Below are positions 1-7,156 of a DNA stretch of 24,263 nucleotides, one piece after another. Position 1 is the stretch's first letter, and the number at the start of each line of letters is the position of its first letter. The notes under the pieces are model-generated. The model was given only the letters and a program-made list of their open reading frames with translations. It made no database searches and was not told the DNA's origin. Position numbers and translations under genes: made by a program. Where the stretch lies: assembly GCA_965372385.1 (NCBI GenBank), contig CBDVCD010000019.1, positions 1 to 24,263 of the forward strand. The letters run 5' to 3'. This DNA is from JASJBU01 sp965372385. GTDB lineage: Bacteria > Pseudomonadota > Gammaproteobacteria > Chromatiales > Chromatiaceae.

Positions 1-66
1 CTTATGTTTTCAGAACGATTAGTGCAGTACACAGCGGTCAACTGAGGAATCTAGGGTAAAGCGAGC

Positions 67-101
67 TTGACCTTATTTGTATAGAGACTATAATTTCTAT
101 A
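67..101 (+). promoter_or_regulatory. Promoter with overlapping palindromic operator for the toxin-antitoxin-like operon
   Basis: A sigma70-like promoter is visible: TTGACC at 67-72 and a perfect TATAAT at 89-94, 16 bp apart. The -10 box lies inside an inverted repeat, TATAGA (80-85) and TCTATA (96-101). Transcription would start near 101, giving a leader of about 20 nt. An operator covering the -10 box is what an autorepressing HTH antitoxin would use. That the second gene's product binds here is inference. Confidence 0.6.
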
Positions 102-122
102 GGCTCCCTAATTTTTATAGAC

Positions 123-440
123 ATGGCCGTTCAGCCTTTCCCACTGCAACCTGAAAGAGCAATCGAGCTCATCAGGGAGGCAGCCAATACGAAGAACACA
201 AACGTTCCTGAAACCCTGGCTAAGGGCGAATGGCCAAACGCTGTTTTTCACAGGCAGGTTCAAAGATGCCTAGAGGATGGAGAGATCATTGATGGCCCAC
301 ATACTAATGAATATGGGCATTTCGAGTACAAAATGCGTCGCATAGCAGCGGGGCAGGAGATTTACTTAACTGCGGTCCTATATAAAGAAAATGACGTTTG
401 GACTGTCGTTGTGAGAGAGGTAACGAATGGTGAATATTGA
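123..440 (+). CDS. DUF4258/MqsR-like putative toxin
   Basis: This 105-residue protein is compact, with an alpha-helical first half and a strand-rich second half (about residues 60-100) that ends in a run of alternating valines. The layout FHRQVQRCLEDGEI, then a Tyr/Arg-rich strand, then AGQEIYLTAVL resembles DUF4258 and MqsR-type small RNase toxins of the RelE-like fold. It is the first gene of a two-gene operon and overlaps the HTH gene by 14 bp, the usual coupling of type II toxin-antitoxin pairs in which the toxin is encoded first (as in mqsRA). No clear Shine-Dalgarno sequence precedes the ATG, so initiation on a short leader is possible. Family assignment is by pattern only. An RNase activity is not shown by the sequence. 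Confidence 0.6.
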   Translation: MAVQPFPLQPERAIELIREAANTKNTNVPETLAKGEWPNAVFHRQVQRCLEDGEIIDGPHTNEYGHFEYKMRRIAAGQEIYLTAVLYKENDVWTVVVREVTNGEY

Positions 441-882
441 AAAGGGTTATCACTACACGCAATGCGGCCTGGATAACATCTGGCTACTCAATGGCTATGA
501 AGTAAAAGAAACCCCCTATGGCAAGGCGTTGTCGATTGATAACGTTGACGGCCTGCACCAGGCGATTACTAAGGCGCTGATCGATAAGCCTGTGCGACTG
601 ACAGGCAGCGAACTAAGATTTCTGCGCGTCGAACTGGACTTGTCACAGAAGGCTTTTGCTGGGTATTTCGGTAAGACGGATCAGTCGGCTGCCAACTGGG
701 AGAAGACAGACAAGATCCCCCAGGAGGTCGATTACCTGGCTCGCCACATAATCCGGCAGACCCTCAACGAAAAAGCCGCCTATGTTGATGAGGTCAAGAG
801 ACTACAGGCCTTCGATCAGGAGGATTACAGCAACTGGCTGAGTTTTCAGGAATCAGAAAAAGGGTGGAAAAAAGCCATTTAG
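427..882 (+). CDS. MqsA/YgiT-type HTH transcriptional regulator, putative antitoxin
   Basis: This 151-residue protein has an N-terminal part of the type YTQCGL..IWLLNGYEVKETPYG (residues 10-32), then an HTH_3/Xre-like DNA-binding domain at about 58-100. The latter shows TGSELRFLRVELDLSQ followed by a helix ending in NWEK, which is typical of MqsA-type antitoxins. The N-terminal zinc cysteines of MqsA are not present, since only one Cys is seen. A good Shine-Dalgarno sequence, GAGAGG at 415-420, lies 6 nt before the ATG. The start overlaps the end of the upstream gene, so translation is probably coupled. Its likely role is to neutralise the upstream protein and repress the operon through the palindrome at 80-101. 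It could also be a plain regulator without antitoxin activity. Confidence 0.65.
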   Translation: MVNIEKGYHYTQCGLDNIWLLNGYEVKETPYGKALSIDNVDGLHQAITKALIDKPVRLTGSELRFLRVELDLSQKAFAGYFGKTDQSAANWEKTDKIPQEVDYLARHIIRQTLNEKAAYVDEVKRLQAFDQEDYSNWLSFQESEKGWKKAI

Positions 883-909
883 TAATCGTTGGCTGTTTCT
901 GAAAATCGT

Positions 910-1230
910 AACCTTCTCCTGAACTGATCGAGGGTCACTCTTTGTTACGTCATCTCGGATGCCTTTTTGATCCTGGAAGGCATTTCTGGCCTCTCCCAGT
1001 CTCATCGCCGGGAAGTTCCCCAGTTTGATCTGTTTTAGGCGGTATTGAGTTTTACTCTGTTTATCGGTGTAACTGTCGGTTGTAGAGCGGTATCGATAGA
1101 ACCAGGTCTTGGTACCATTCTTGTTGGCAACCAGACGTAAACCTCAATAAGGGTGGGCATCAGCCAGGGTACCAGATGAGTGTCGCTTGACGTCCATGGC
1201 CGTAAGCGGGGTAGACTTCCGGGTAGGCAT
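910..1230 (-). pseudogene. Truncated tyrosine recombinase (phage/island integrase), N-terminal arm-binding domain only
   Basis: Read on the minus strand, an ATG at 1230-1228 is preceded by a strong Shine-Dalgarno sequence (GGAGGAGAG). It opens a frame beginning MPTRKSTPLTAMDVK, continues with SGTLADAHPY, hits TGA at codon 29 (1146-1144), and resumes in the same frame with GLRLVANKNGTKTWFYRYRS, later LKQIKLGNFPAMRLGEAR and DPRSVQEK. This is the classic start of P4-type integrases (DUF4102 arm-DNA-binding domain: GLxLxVxxxGxKxWxxRYR, then LGxxPxxxLxxAR). Recognisable similarity ends near 910, and the frame closes at 855-853 inside the antitoxin gene. The whole catalytic domain (R..HxxR..Y) is missing. 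The gene is therefore dead twice over: an internal stop and a lost C-terminus. It marks a former integration event beside mutS and probably brought in the toxin-antitoxin pair. Confidence 0.8.
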
Positions 1231-1426
1231 ACTCTCCTCCGATCCAGGTGAGTGTGTTCAGCAAGGCCTGACGTTGGTGCGTCCGGCTTTTGCGCATCAG
1301 TGTGTGTTGAAAACCTATACTGCAGCCTACACTAGCGTTCCATATTATGGAAAATCGAGGAAGATTGAAGAAGTATGTAACAGGGATTCAGTCCGAAATA
1401 GGCAACCAGATAACTTATTGATATTT
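1231..1426. other. Intergenic region between the integrase relic and mutS
   Basis: This stretch would hold the old integrase promoter (minus strand), the mutS promoter (plus strand) and possibly a decayed attachment site. A perfect 15-bp palindrome, TTCCATA-T-TATGGAA, lies at 1338-1352. No tRNA gene and no convincing promoter pair were found. The long frame open through here and on into mutS reads antisense to the integrase start and is unlikely to be coding. Confidence 0.4.
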
Positions 1427-4036
1427 ATGGATAGTTCAGATCGTAAAGGCAGAAATAATAAGGACTTAGGGAAAAGTTCAAAATCCCCACACACCCCGAT
1501 GATGCAACAGTATCTGCGCATCAAGGGTGAACACCCGGACATGCTGGTGTTCTATCGCATGGGGGATTTCTATGAACTTTTTTTTGCCGATGCTGAAAAA
1601 GCGGCCAGACTGCTCGACATCACCCTGACCAAACGGGGCCAGTCCGCCGGTAAACCCATCCCCATGGCCGGTGTGCCCTACCATGCCGCCGAGGGTTATC
1701 TGGCCCGGCTGGTGAAGGCCGGGGAGTCGGTGGCGATCTGCGAACAGATCGGTGATCCGGCGACCAGCAAGGGGCCGGTGGAGCGCAAAGTGGTGCGCAT
1801 CGTCACCCCCGGCACCGTCACTGACGAGGCCCTGCTGGAGGAACGCAGGGAGAATCTGCTGGCCGCCCTGAATGAAGCCGGTGAGCGTTTTGGCCTGGCG
1901 GTTCTCGACCTTGGAAGTGGTCGTTTCACCGTCCAGCAACTGACGGGGTTGGAGGCGCTGACAGGGGAATTGGAACGACTGAAACCGGCCGAACTGCTGT
2001 TGGAGGAAGACTCCACGCTAGCAGAACAGATTTCGTTCAAAGGCGGCATCACCCGCCGTCCCGCCTGGCATTTCGATCTGGATTCCGCGGAGCAGTTGCT
2101 GACACGTCAGTTCGGTACCCGAGATCTCGGTGGGTTTGGCTGCCAGGATCAACCCTTTGCAGTCGGCGCCGCCGGTTGCCTGCTGCAGTATGTACAGGAT
2201 ACCCAGCGCAGCAGCCTGCCCCATCTACAGGGCCTGCGAGTAGAGCAACGGGAGGATGGCATCATCATCGACGCCGCGACCCGGCGCAATCTGGAACTGG
2301 ACCACTCCCTCTCCGGCCAGCAACAGCACACCCTGGCGGGGATCATGGATCGCACCTCCACCCCCATGGGCAGTCGCAAACTGCGCCGCTGGATCAACCG
2401 GCCGCTACGCGACCCCGGGGCGGTCGCCGAGCGCCATGCCGGCATAGAGGAGCTTCTGGAATCGCGCAGTTTCCCCAACCTGCAGGATCTGCTGCAGGGG
2501 ATCGGCGACATCGAGCGCATCCTGGCCCGGGTCGCCCTGAAGAGCGCCCGCCCCCGGGATCTGGCGGTGCTGCGTGACTCCCTGGCGGCACTGCCAGCGC
2601 TGCAGCAACAGCTTGAAGGCCTGAGTGCAGGTCTGCTCCAGCTACTCGCCCAGGAGATCGGCGAACATCCAGAGACTGTGGACCTGCTGCAGCGAGCGAT
2701 CATCGAACAACCCCCCATGCTGATGCGTGATGGCGGGGTGTTGGCCGAAGGCTATGACGCTGAGTTGGATGAGCTGCGTAATCTCTCGCAGAATGCCGAT
2801 CAGTTCCTGCTCGATCTGGAGAGCCGTGAGCGGGAACGCACCGGCCTGAAAAATCTCAAGGTCAGTTATAACCGGGTGCATGGCTACTATATCGAGATCA
2901 GCCGCAGCCAGTCGGATCAGGCCCCGGCGGACTACATCCGCCGCCAGACCCTGAAAGGAGCGGAGCGTTTCATCACCCCGGAGCTGAAGAAGTTCGAGGA
3001 CCAGGTGTTGAGCGCACGGGAACGCTCCCTGGCACGGGAGAAGCTGCTCTATGAACAGTTATTGGAAACCCTCGGGGGAAATCTTGCACAGCTGCAACTC
3101 TGTGCTCAAGGCATTGCCGCCCTCGATGTGATCTGCAATCTGGCGGAGCGGGCTGAGGCCCTCGACCTGCGCCGCCCCACCCTTAGCAGTGAGGCCGGTC
3201 TTGAGATCCGGGATGGGCGTCATCCGGTGGTGGAGCAGGTCAGCCGCGAACCCTTTGTCGCCAACAGCGTCTGCTTCAACGCTGAGCGCCGCATCCTCAT
3301 CATCACCGGTCCCAATATGGGGGGCAAATCGACCTTCATGCGGCAGATCGCGATCATCACCCTGCTGGCCTATGTAGGCAGTTTCGTGCCGGCAGCGGAG
3401 GCCAGACTGGGACCCGTCGACCGTATCTTCTCCCGCATCGGCGCCTCCGATGATCTGGCGGGTGGACGCTCGACCTTTATGGTGGAGATGGAGGAGACCG
3501 CCAATATCCTGCACAACGCCAGCGCGCAAAGCCTGGTGCTGATGGACGAGATCGGCCGCGGCACCTCCACCTTCGACGGGCTCTCCCTGGCCTGGGCCTG
3601 CGCGGTGGAGCTGGCTACCCGCATTCACGCCTTCACCCTGTTCGCCACCCACTACTTCGAACTGACCACCCTGCCCGAAGAGTACAGCGGCATCGCCAAC
3701 GTCCACCTGGATGCGGTAGAACATGGTGACTCCATCGTCTTCATGCATGCGGTACGTGAGGGACCCGCCAACCAGAGCTACGGTCTGCAGGTGGCAGCAT
3801 TGGCAGGCGTACCCAAGCCTGTCATCAAGCGGGCCAGACAACGCCTTGGCGAGTTGGAAAATGCCGCGCAACAACATGCGGAGCAATACCAGGCGCAACT
3901 GCCCCTGTTCGAGATTGCCAGCACGCCCGACTCGCCTGTGCTCGAAAACCTGCGGGAAATCAATCCGGACGAGCTATCGCCACGCCAGGCGCTGGAACAG
4001 CTCTACCAGCTCAAGCAACAGCTGGATAGTGAATAG
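1427..4036 (+). CDS. mutS: DNA mismatch repair protein MutS
   Basis: MutS recognises base mismatches and small loops in DNA and starts methyl-directed repair with MutL. From ATG 1427 the protein has 869 residues, against 853 in E. coli. The mismatch-wedge motif GDFYE is at residues 46-50 (Phe48, Glu50). The Walker A motif GPNMGGKST starts near residue 628, and the Walker B/signature DEIGRGTSTFDG starts near 707, followed by the ATHYFEL motif. QLPLF near the C-terminus matches the beta-clamp-binding consensus, and the end has the usual helix-turn-helix dimerisation region. The frame is open back to an ATG at 1187, but those 80 codons run antisense to an integrase relic and have no MutS similarity. 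The ATG at 1427 is therefore chosen, although no clear Shine-Dalgarno sequence precedes it. A start at Met25 (1499) would remove only a variable tail. Confidence 0.95.
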   Translation: MDSSDRKGRNNKDLGKSSKSPHTPMMQQYLRIKGEHPDMLVFYRMGDFYELFFADAEKAARLLDITLTKRGQSAGKPIPMAGVPYHAAEGYLARLVKAGESVAICEQIGDPATSKGPVERKVVRIVTPGTVTDEALLEERRENLLAALNEAGERFGLAVLDLGSGRFTVQQLTGLEALTGELERLKPAELLLEEDSTLAEQISFKGGITRRPAWHFDLDSAEQLLTRQFGTRDLGGFGCQDQPFAVGAAGCLLQYVQDTQRSSLPHLQGLRVEQREDGIIIDAATRRNLELDHSLSGQQQHTLAGIMDRTSTPMGSRKLRRWINRPLRDPGAVAERHAGIEELLESRSFPNLQDLLQGIGDIERILARVALKSARPRDLAVLRDSLAALPALQQQLEGLSAGLLQLLAQEIGEHPETVDLLQRAIIEQPPMLMRDGGVLAEGYDAELDELRNLSQNADQFLLDLESRERERTGLKNLKVSYNRVHGYYIEISRSQSDQAPADYIRRQTLKGAERFITPELKKFEDQVLSARERSLAREKLLYEQLLETLGGNLAQLQLCAQGIAALDVICNLAERAEALDLRRPTLSSEAGLEIRDGRHPVVEQVSREPFVANSVCFNAERRILIITGPNMGGKSTFMRQIAIITLLAYVGSFVPAAEARLGPVDRIFSRIGASDDLAGGRSTFMVEMEETANILHNASAQSLVLMDEIGRGTSTFDGLSLAWACAVELATRIHAFTLFATHYFELTTLPEEYSGIANVHLDAVEHGDSIVFMHAVREGPANQSYGLQVAALAGVPKPVIKRARQRLGELENAAQQHAEQYQAQLPLFEIASTPDSPVLENLREINPDELSPRQALEQLYQLKQQLDSE

Positions 4037-4060
4037 CGCAAATCACCTCTCCTGCTGACT

Positions 4061-4078
4061 GCAGCGGCACTCCGCTGC
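4061..4078 (+). terminator. Hairpin 25 bp after mutS, possible terminator
   Basis: GCAGCGG (4061-4067) and CCGCTGC (4072-4078) form a perfect 7-bp GC-rich stem with a 4-nt loop. There is no T-run after it, so it is not a canonical intrinsic terminator. It may stabilise the mutS mRNA 3' end together with the larger hairpin at 4089-4121. Confidence 0.35.
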
Positions 4079-4088
4079 AACCATGCCC

Positions 4089-4121
4089 AGTACTCCGTCA
4101 AGGTTGTATTGATGGAGTACT
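4089..4121. repeat. 13-bp-stem hairpin between mutS and the FHA gene; one copy of a 20-bp repeat
   Basis: AGTACTCCGTCAA (4089-4101) and TTGATGGAGTACT (4109-4121) pair over 13 positions around a 7-nt loop, with one position (4097/4113) that is a G-U wobble in plus-strand RNA. The left arm plus loop, AGTACTCCGTCAAGGTTGTA (4089-4108), recurs inverted at 4803-4822 with one mismatch. The hairpin overlaps the stop codon of the minus-strand FHA gene (4122-4120). It may act as a two-way 3' end for the converging genes, or be a small repetitive element. Confidence 0.6.
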
Positions 4122-4773
4122 AGAGAAGAAATTCAAGATTAAGCTTACCCAGTTGAATCCTGTCACCGTCATGCAGCTCCACCCCTTCGGCACGTACACT
4201 GGCGCCATTGACTCTTGGAGCATCATCCCCTCCCATCCTGAGAAGATGGTAACCGGTGTGGCGGCGGTTGATCAGAATGAGATCACCCCCCGGTTTACCG
4301 ATCTTGGAGAAAGTGCGATCCAGGGTCTGAACTTCCCCTTCATCACGGCCGGACAGAAAGCGAACACATGCGTGATTGAGCGTCGCGGATGCTGGTTTGT
4401 TTGCTGGCTTTGTGGGTTTCTCGGATTTTTTGGCAACAGGGCGCACAACCACCCTGTTAGCCAGATCGCTCTCCTCTTGCTCCGCCTCACTCTCCTGAAA
4501 GCGCAGTTTGTATTTGCCGATATCGATCAAATCGCCGTTTTTTAGGATGTGTTTGCTGATCTCAATACCATTGAGCCGCGTTCCATTCATACTCTTGGCG
4601 TCTTCCAAAAAATAGTTGTCCAGTATCCGAACCACGTTGGCATGATGGCGGCTCACCGATTTATCGCTGAGACAGACATCATTGGACTGATCGCGTCCCA
4701 GGCTGATGCGCTGCTGGTTTAGCGGGAACTCTTGCGTCACTCCAGCATTATTTTTGACTACAAGTTTCTCCAT
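4120..4773 (-). CDS. Protein with two FHA (forkhead-associated) domains
   Basis: FHA domains bind phosphothreonine peptides. This 217-residue protein carries a good N-terminal FHA domain at about residues 20-92, with Gly26-Arg27, Ser41-Arg-His-His44 and Asn63-Gly-Thr, the residues that contact phosphothreonine. A linker rich in Lys, Pro and Ala (about 108-130) follows, then a second, more divergent FHA-like domain (about 134-217). The second keeps RRHTGYH and a VNG turn but lacks a clear GR-x-SRxH set, so it may not bind phosphothreonine. There is no membrane segment or signal peptide. It lies 47 bp downstream of the PP2C phosphatase on the same strand and is probably co-transcribed. A Ser/Thr kinase is encoded further upstream on this strand, so the likely job is to read that kinase's phosphorylation marks. 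No partner can be named from the sequence. Confidence 0.85.
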   Translation of the reverse strand: MEKLVVKNNAGVTQEFPLNQQRISLGRDQSNDVCLSDKSVSRHHANVVRILDNYFLEDAKSMNGTRLNGIEISKHILKNGDLIDIGKYKLRFQESEAEQEESDLANRVVVRPVAKKSEKPTKPANKPASATLNHACVRFLSGRDEGEVQTLDRTFSKIGKPGGDLILINRRHTGYHLLRMGGDDAPRVNGASVRAEGVELHDGDRIQLGKLNLEFLL

Positions 4774-4802
4774 GTTCTCTCTCTACCTTTCTTGTTGACT
4801 GT

Positions 4803-4822
4803 TACAACCTTGACGGAGCACT
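4803..4822. repeat. Second, inverted copy of the 20-bp repeat, between the PP2C and FHA genes
   Basis: Positions 4803-4822 are the reverse complement of 4089-4108 with 19 of 20 positions matching. The copy begins inside the PP2C stop codon (4823-4821) on the minus strand, just as the other lies at the FHA stop codon. The two copies bracket the FHA gene as an inverted pair about 0.7 kb apart. Confidence 0.7.
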
Positions 4823-5690
4823 AACCATCACTGTTGATCACCCTGGCGAGGATCACCGCGATGTTATCCGCCCCTCCATTTGCACAGGCACGCTCGATCA
4901 AGGCATCAACCAGCCTCCGCAGATCAAATTGTTCGGATTGCAGGATATCCTTGAGCTCCCCTTCGGATACCATATTGGTCAGACCATCGGAGCAGAAGAG
5001 GAAGAGATCTCCAGCGGAAAGATCAGTCTCGGCAACAGCAACCTCAACCTTAGGTTCGGCACCGAACGCGCGGGAGAGTACGTTGCGGGAAACTCCCGCG
5101 GCAATGGCATCTTCCATTGACTGAAACTCACCCAGTTCAATCAGCTCCTCGATCAGGGTATGGTCTCTGGTCAATGGTTCCAGGGCCCCATGCCGAAGCC
5201 GGTAAAGACGCGAATCACCGACATGGGCATAGGTCAGACCATCCTGTTGAAACAGACCCAACACCAGGGTTGCACCCATTCCATGATACTCAGGCACATT
5301 TCCGGCCAGCTCAAAGATAGCGTAGTTCACGCCCTCCAATGCCTGCAACAGATCGTCCCAGTCCAGAGGTTCCGCATCAGAGGATCTGCTGACGACCAAC
5401 TGATTCAACAGTAGATCCACAGTCAAATTGCTGGCTATCTCACCTGCGTTGGCGCCCCCCATGCCGTCAGAGAGAATCATCAAGCCCGCCGTGGAATCGC
5501 CGCCGACAGCATCTTCATTATTCTCGCGTACCACACCCCTGTCGGTCCGCATCGCCACATCGAGTTTCAAAGTTGCCAAATACCGCTCCAATGATTTATC
5601 GGTCAAAAAGCATCCAACAGTCTTGGCGACAAAAACAGGAAAAGATTGACTCTCGGATGACCGGCATGGAGATAACGTGCCGATGATCAC
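4821..5690 (-). CDS. PP2C-family Ser/Thr protein phosphatase (PppA/Stp type)
   Basis: This metal-dependent phosphatase removes phosphate from Ser/Thr and is the usual partner of Hanks-type kinases. All core PP2C motifs are present (numbered from the first ATG): RENNEDA with Asp60, LSDGMGGANAGE with Asp75, HVGDSRLYR near 157, FCSDGLTNMV with Asp235, and GGADNIAVIL with Asp275. The frame from ATG 5690 gives 289 residues, but family members begin just before LDVAMRTDRG. A TTG at 5579-5577, preceded by GGAG at 6 nt, would give 252 residues and may be the true start. The gene is separated from upstream dsbC by a terminator-like hairpin and has the FHA gene directly downstream. It is soluble, with no membrane segments. 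Confidence 0.9.
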   Translation of the reverse strand: MIIGTLSPCRSSESQSFPVFVAKTVGCFLTDKSLERYLATLKLDVAMRTDRGVVRENNEDAVGGDSTAGLMILSDGMGGANAGEIASNLTVDLLLNQLVVSRSSDAEPLDWDDLLQALEGVNYAIFELAGNVPEYHGMGATLVLGLFQQDGLTYAHVGDSRLYRLRHGALEPLTRDHTLIEELIELGEFQSMEDAIAAGVSRNVLSRAFGAEPKVEVAVAETDLSAGDLFLFCSDGLTNMVSEGELKDILQSEQFDLRRLVDALIERACANGGADNIAVILARVINSDG

Positions 5691-5708
5691 ATTTCAACCC
5701 AAATAGAA

Positions 5709-5728
5709 GGGGGAGCCTCAGCTCCCCC
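5709..5728 (-). terminator. Intrinsic terminator after dsbC
   Basis: Read on the minus strand, GGGGGAGC (5728-5721), a 4-nt loop and GCTCCCCC (5716-5709) form a perfect 8-bp GC-rich stem, followed by TTCTATTT. It lies about 30 bp past the dsbC stop codon and before the PP2C start, so it should close the yajQ-dsbC unit. Confidence 0.65.
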
Positions 5729-5756
5729 CTACTCATGATGGCTCTTTTATCTCTAT

Positions 5757-6521
5757 CTATTGGGCCTTCTTGCCCTCCAGCATAGCCGACATCCTGGCCG
5801 CCGGGAGATAACCTGGCATCATCTCGCCACTCGGTAAAACGATTGCCGGTGTACCTTGTACACCCACCAGCTTACCCAGATCCATATGCGCCTTGACTGG
5901 GTTTTCACAGGTTTTCTGTTCAATGGTCTTACCCGCCTTGGAAAGGGTCATCGCCTCTTTTCTGTCATCGGCACACCAGACCGAAACCGCCTTGTCATAA
6001 GAAGGGCTGCCTACCCCGGCGCGGGGAAACATCAGATAACGCACACGAATACCCAGGTCGTTGAATTGCTGGATTTCGCGGTGAAGTTTGCGGCAATAAC
6101 CACAGTCGATATCGGTGAATACCGAGATCGTATGTTGGTATTTTTCCGGGGCAAAGATCACCATGTTCTCTTCACCTATATCTTCAACGGCCTTGGCCTT
6201 GGCCTTGCTAACCTTCGAAGTGGTCAGGTCCTCGCGTGTGGCAATGTCGTACATCTTGCCGGTCATCAGATAGTCACCATCCTTACTGACATAGAACAGC
6301 TGTGGACCGATCATAACCTCGTAAACCCCCTCGATCGGCGAGGGCTGGATGCTGTCCGGTTCTCCGTCCGAGATCAGTTTAATGACTCCGGCACGAACCT
6401 TCTCTACCGCCGGGTCCTCCGCCGCCTGGGCAAGGGTGGTGTATCCGCTAGCCAGCGTAATACTGGCAGCTACTGTAAATATTCCGGCCAGACGTAGGGC
6501 CTTTTCTTTATACTGATTCAT
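5757..6521 (-). CDS. dsbC: Thiol:disulfide interchange protein DsbC (periplasmic disulfide isomerase)
   Basis: DsbC reshuffles wrong disulfide bonds in periplasmic proteins and is kept reduced by DsbD. The 254-residue protein has a Sec signal peptide: basic start, hydrophobic stretch at about residues 11-31, probable cleavage after AQA or AQAA near 33-34. The N-terminal dimerisation domain (about 36-105) is followed by a thioredoxin-fold domain with the active site Cys140-Gly-Tyr-Cys143. The cis-proline loop is Gly-Thr224-Pro225. Cys183 and Cys205 match the second, structural disulfide of DsbC. The length is close to the E. coli protein. It starts 3 bp after the yajQ stop codon, so the two form an operon closed by the hairpin at 5709-5728. 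Confidence 0.9.
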   Translation of the reverse strand: MNQYKEKALRLAGIFTVAASITLASGYTTLAQAAEDPAVEKVRAGVIKLISDGEPDSIQPSPIEGVYEVMIGPQLFYVSKDGDYLMTGKMYDIATREDLTTSKVSKAKAKAVEDIGEENMVIFAPEKYQHTISVFTDIDCGYCRKLHREIQQFNDLGIRVRYLMFPRAGVGSPSYDKAVSVWCADDRKEAMTLSKAGKTIEQKTCENPVKAHMDLGKLVGVQGTPAIVLPSGEMMPGYLPAARMSAMLEGKKAQ

Positions 6522-6524
6522 TGA

Positions 6525-7007
6525 TTAATCCCGAAAATTCTGAAACTGAAGGGGCAGATCATAGTCCGCGTCCCGCATCATACTGATGACCTGCTGCAGA
6601 TCATCCCGTTTTTTACCCGTCACTCGCACCTGTTCTCCCTGAATCTGAGCCTGCACCTTGATCTTGCCAGCCTTGATCTCCTTGACCATCTTTTTAGCGG
6701 TAACCGTGTCGATACCCTGTTTGATGATGACCTGTTGACGGGCCGCATTGAGGCTCATCTCCGGGTCATGGATATCCATGCAGGCGATATCGACTTTCCG
6801 TTTGACCAGTTTTTGGCGCAAAATATCCATCATCTGGTTCAATTGGAACTCCTGTTCCGCCCTCAGGGTGATTTCCGTCTCGCTCTGCTCGAATTTCGCA
6901 TCCACCCCTTTGAAGTCGAAACGGGTATCGATTTCACGGTTGGCCTGATCCACTGCATTGCGGACTTCCTGAATATCCACTTCGGAAACAATATCGAAGG
7001 ATGGCAT
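6525..7007 (-). CDS. yajQ: YajQ family nucleotide-binding protein (UPF0234)
   Basis: This 160-residue protein has the family signatures MPSFDIVSEVD at the start, TRFDFKGVDA near residue 32, and KKRDDLQQVISMMR with LPLQFQNFRD at the end. YajQ proteins have two ferredoxin-like RNP folds and bind nucleotides. In Xanthomonas a homologue binds cyclic di-GMP and acts with a transcription factor. The role here is unknown. A strong purine-rich Shine-Dalgarno sequence (AGGGGGG) lies just before the ATG. It is the first gene of a two-gene unit with dsbC, an arrangement without an obvious functional link. Confidence 0.95.
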   Translation of the reverse strand: MPSFDIVSEVDIQEVRNAVDQANREIDTRFDFKGVDAKFEQSETEITLRAEQEFQLNQMMDILRQKLVKRKVDIACMDIHDPEMSLNAARQQVIIKQGIDTVTAKKMVKEIKAGKIKVQAQIQGEQVRVTGKKRDDLQQVISMMRDADYDLPLQFQNFRD

Positions 7008-7156
7008 TTTCCCCCCTGAGGACCTTGTTCAAATACAAAGCGGACGATTCTACATGGAATTGCCCATATCCAGAAACATGGGGGCTATATTCCCAGTAGA
7101 CGGCTTACCCCACGCCGACATATTCGACTTTGAAGTGCCGCAGCGTCGAAGTCGGG

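Noticed and set aside
1187..1426. 80-codon N-terminal extension of mutS
   Set aside because: It is antisense to the integrase relic at its 5' end, has no MutS similarity, and the family starts near the ATG at 1427.
3059..3898. 279-codon open frame antisense to mutS
   Set aside because: It lies entirely inside mutS, whose motifs are complete; GC-rich codon use creates such antisense frames.
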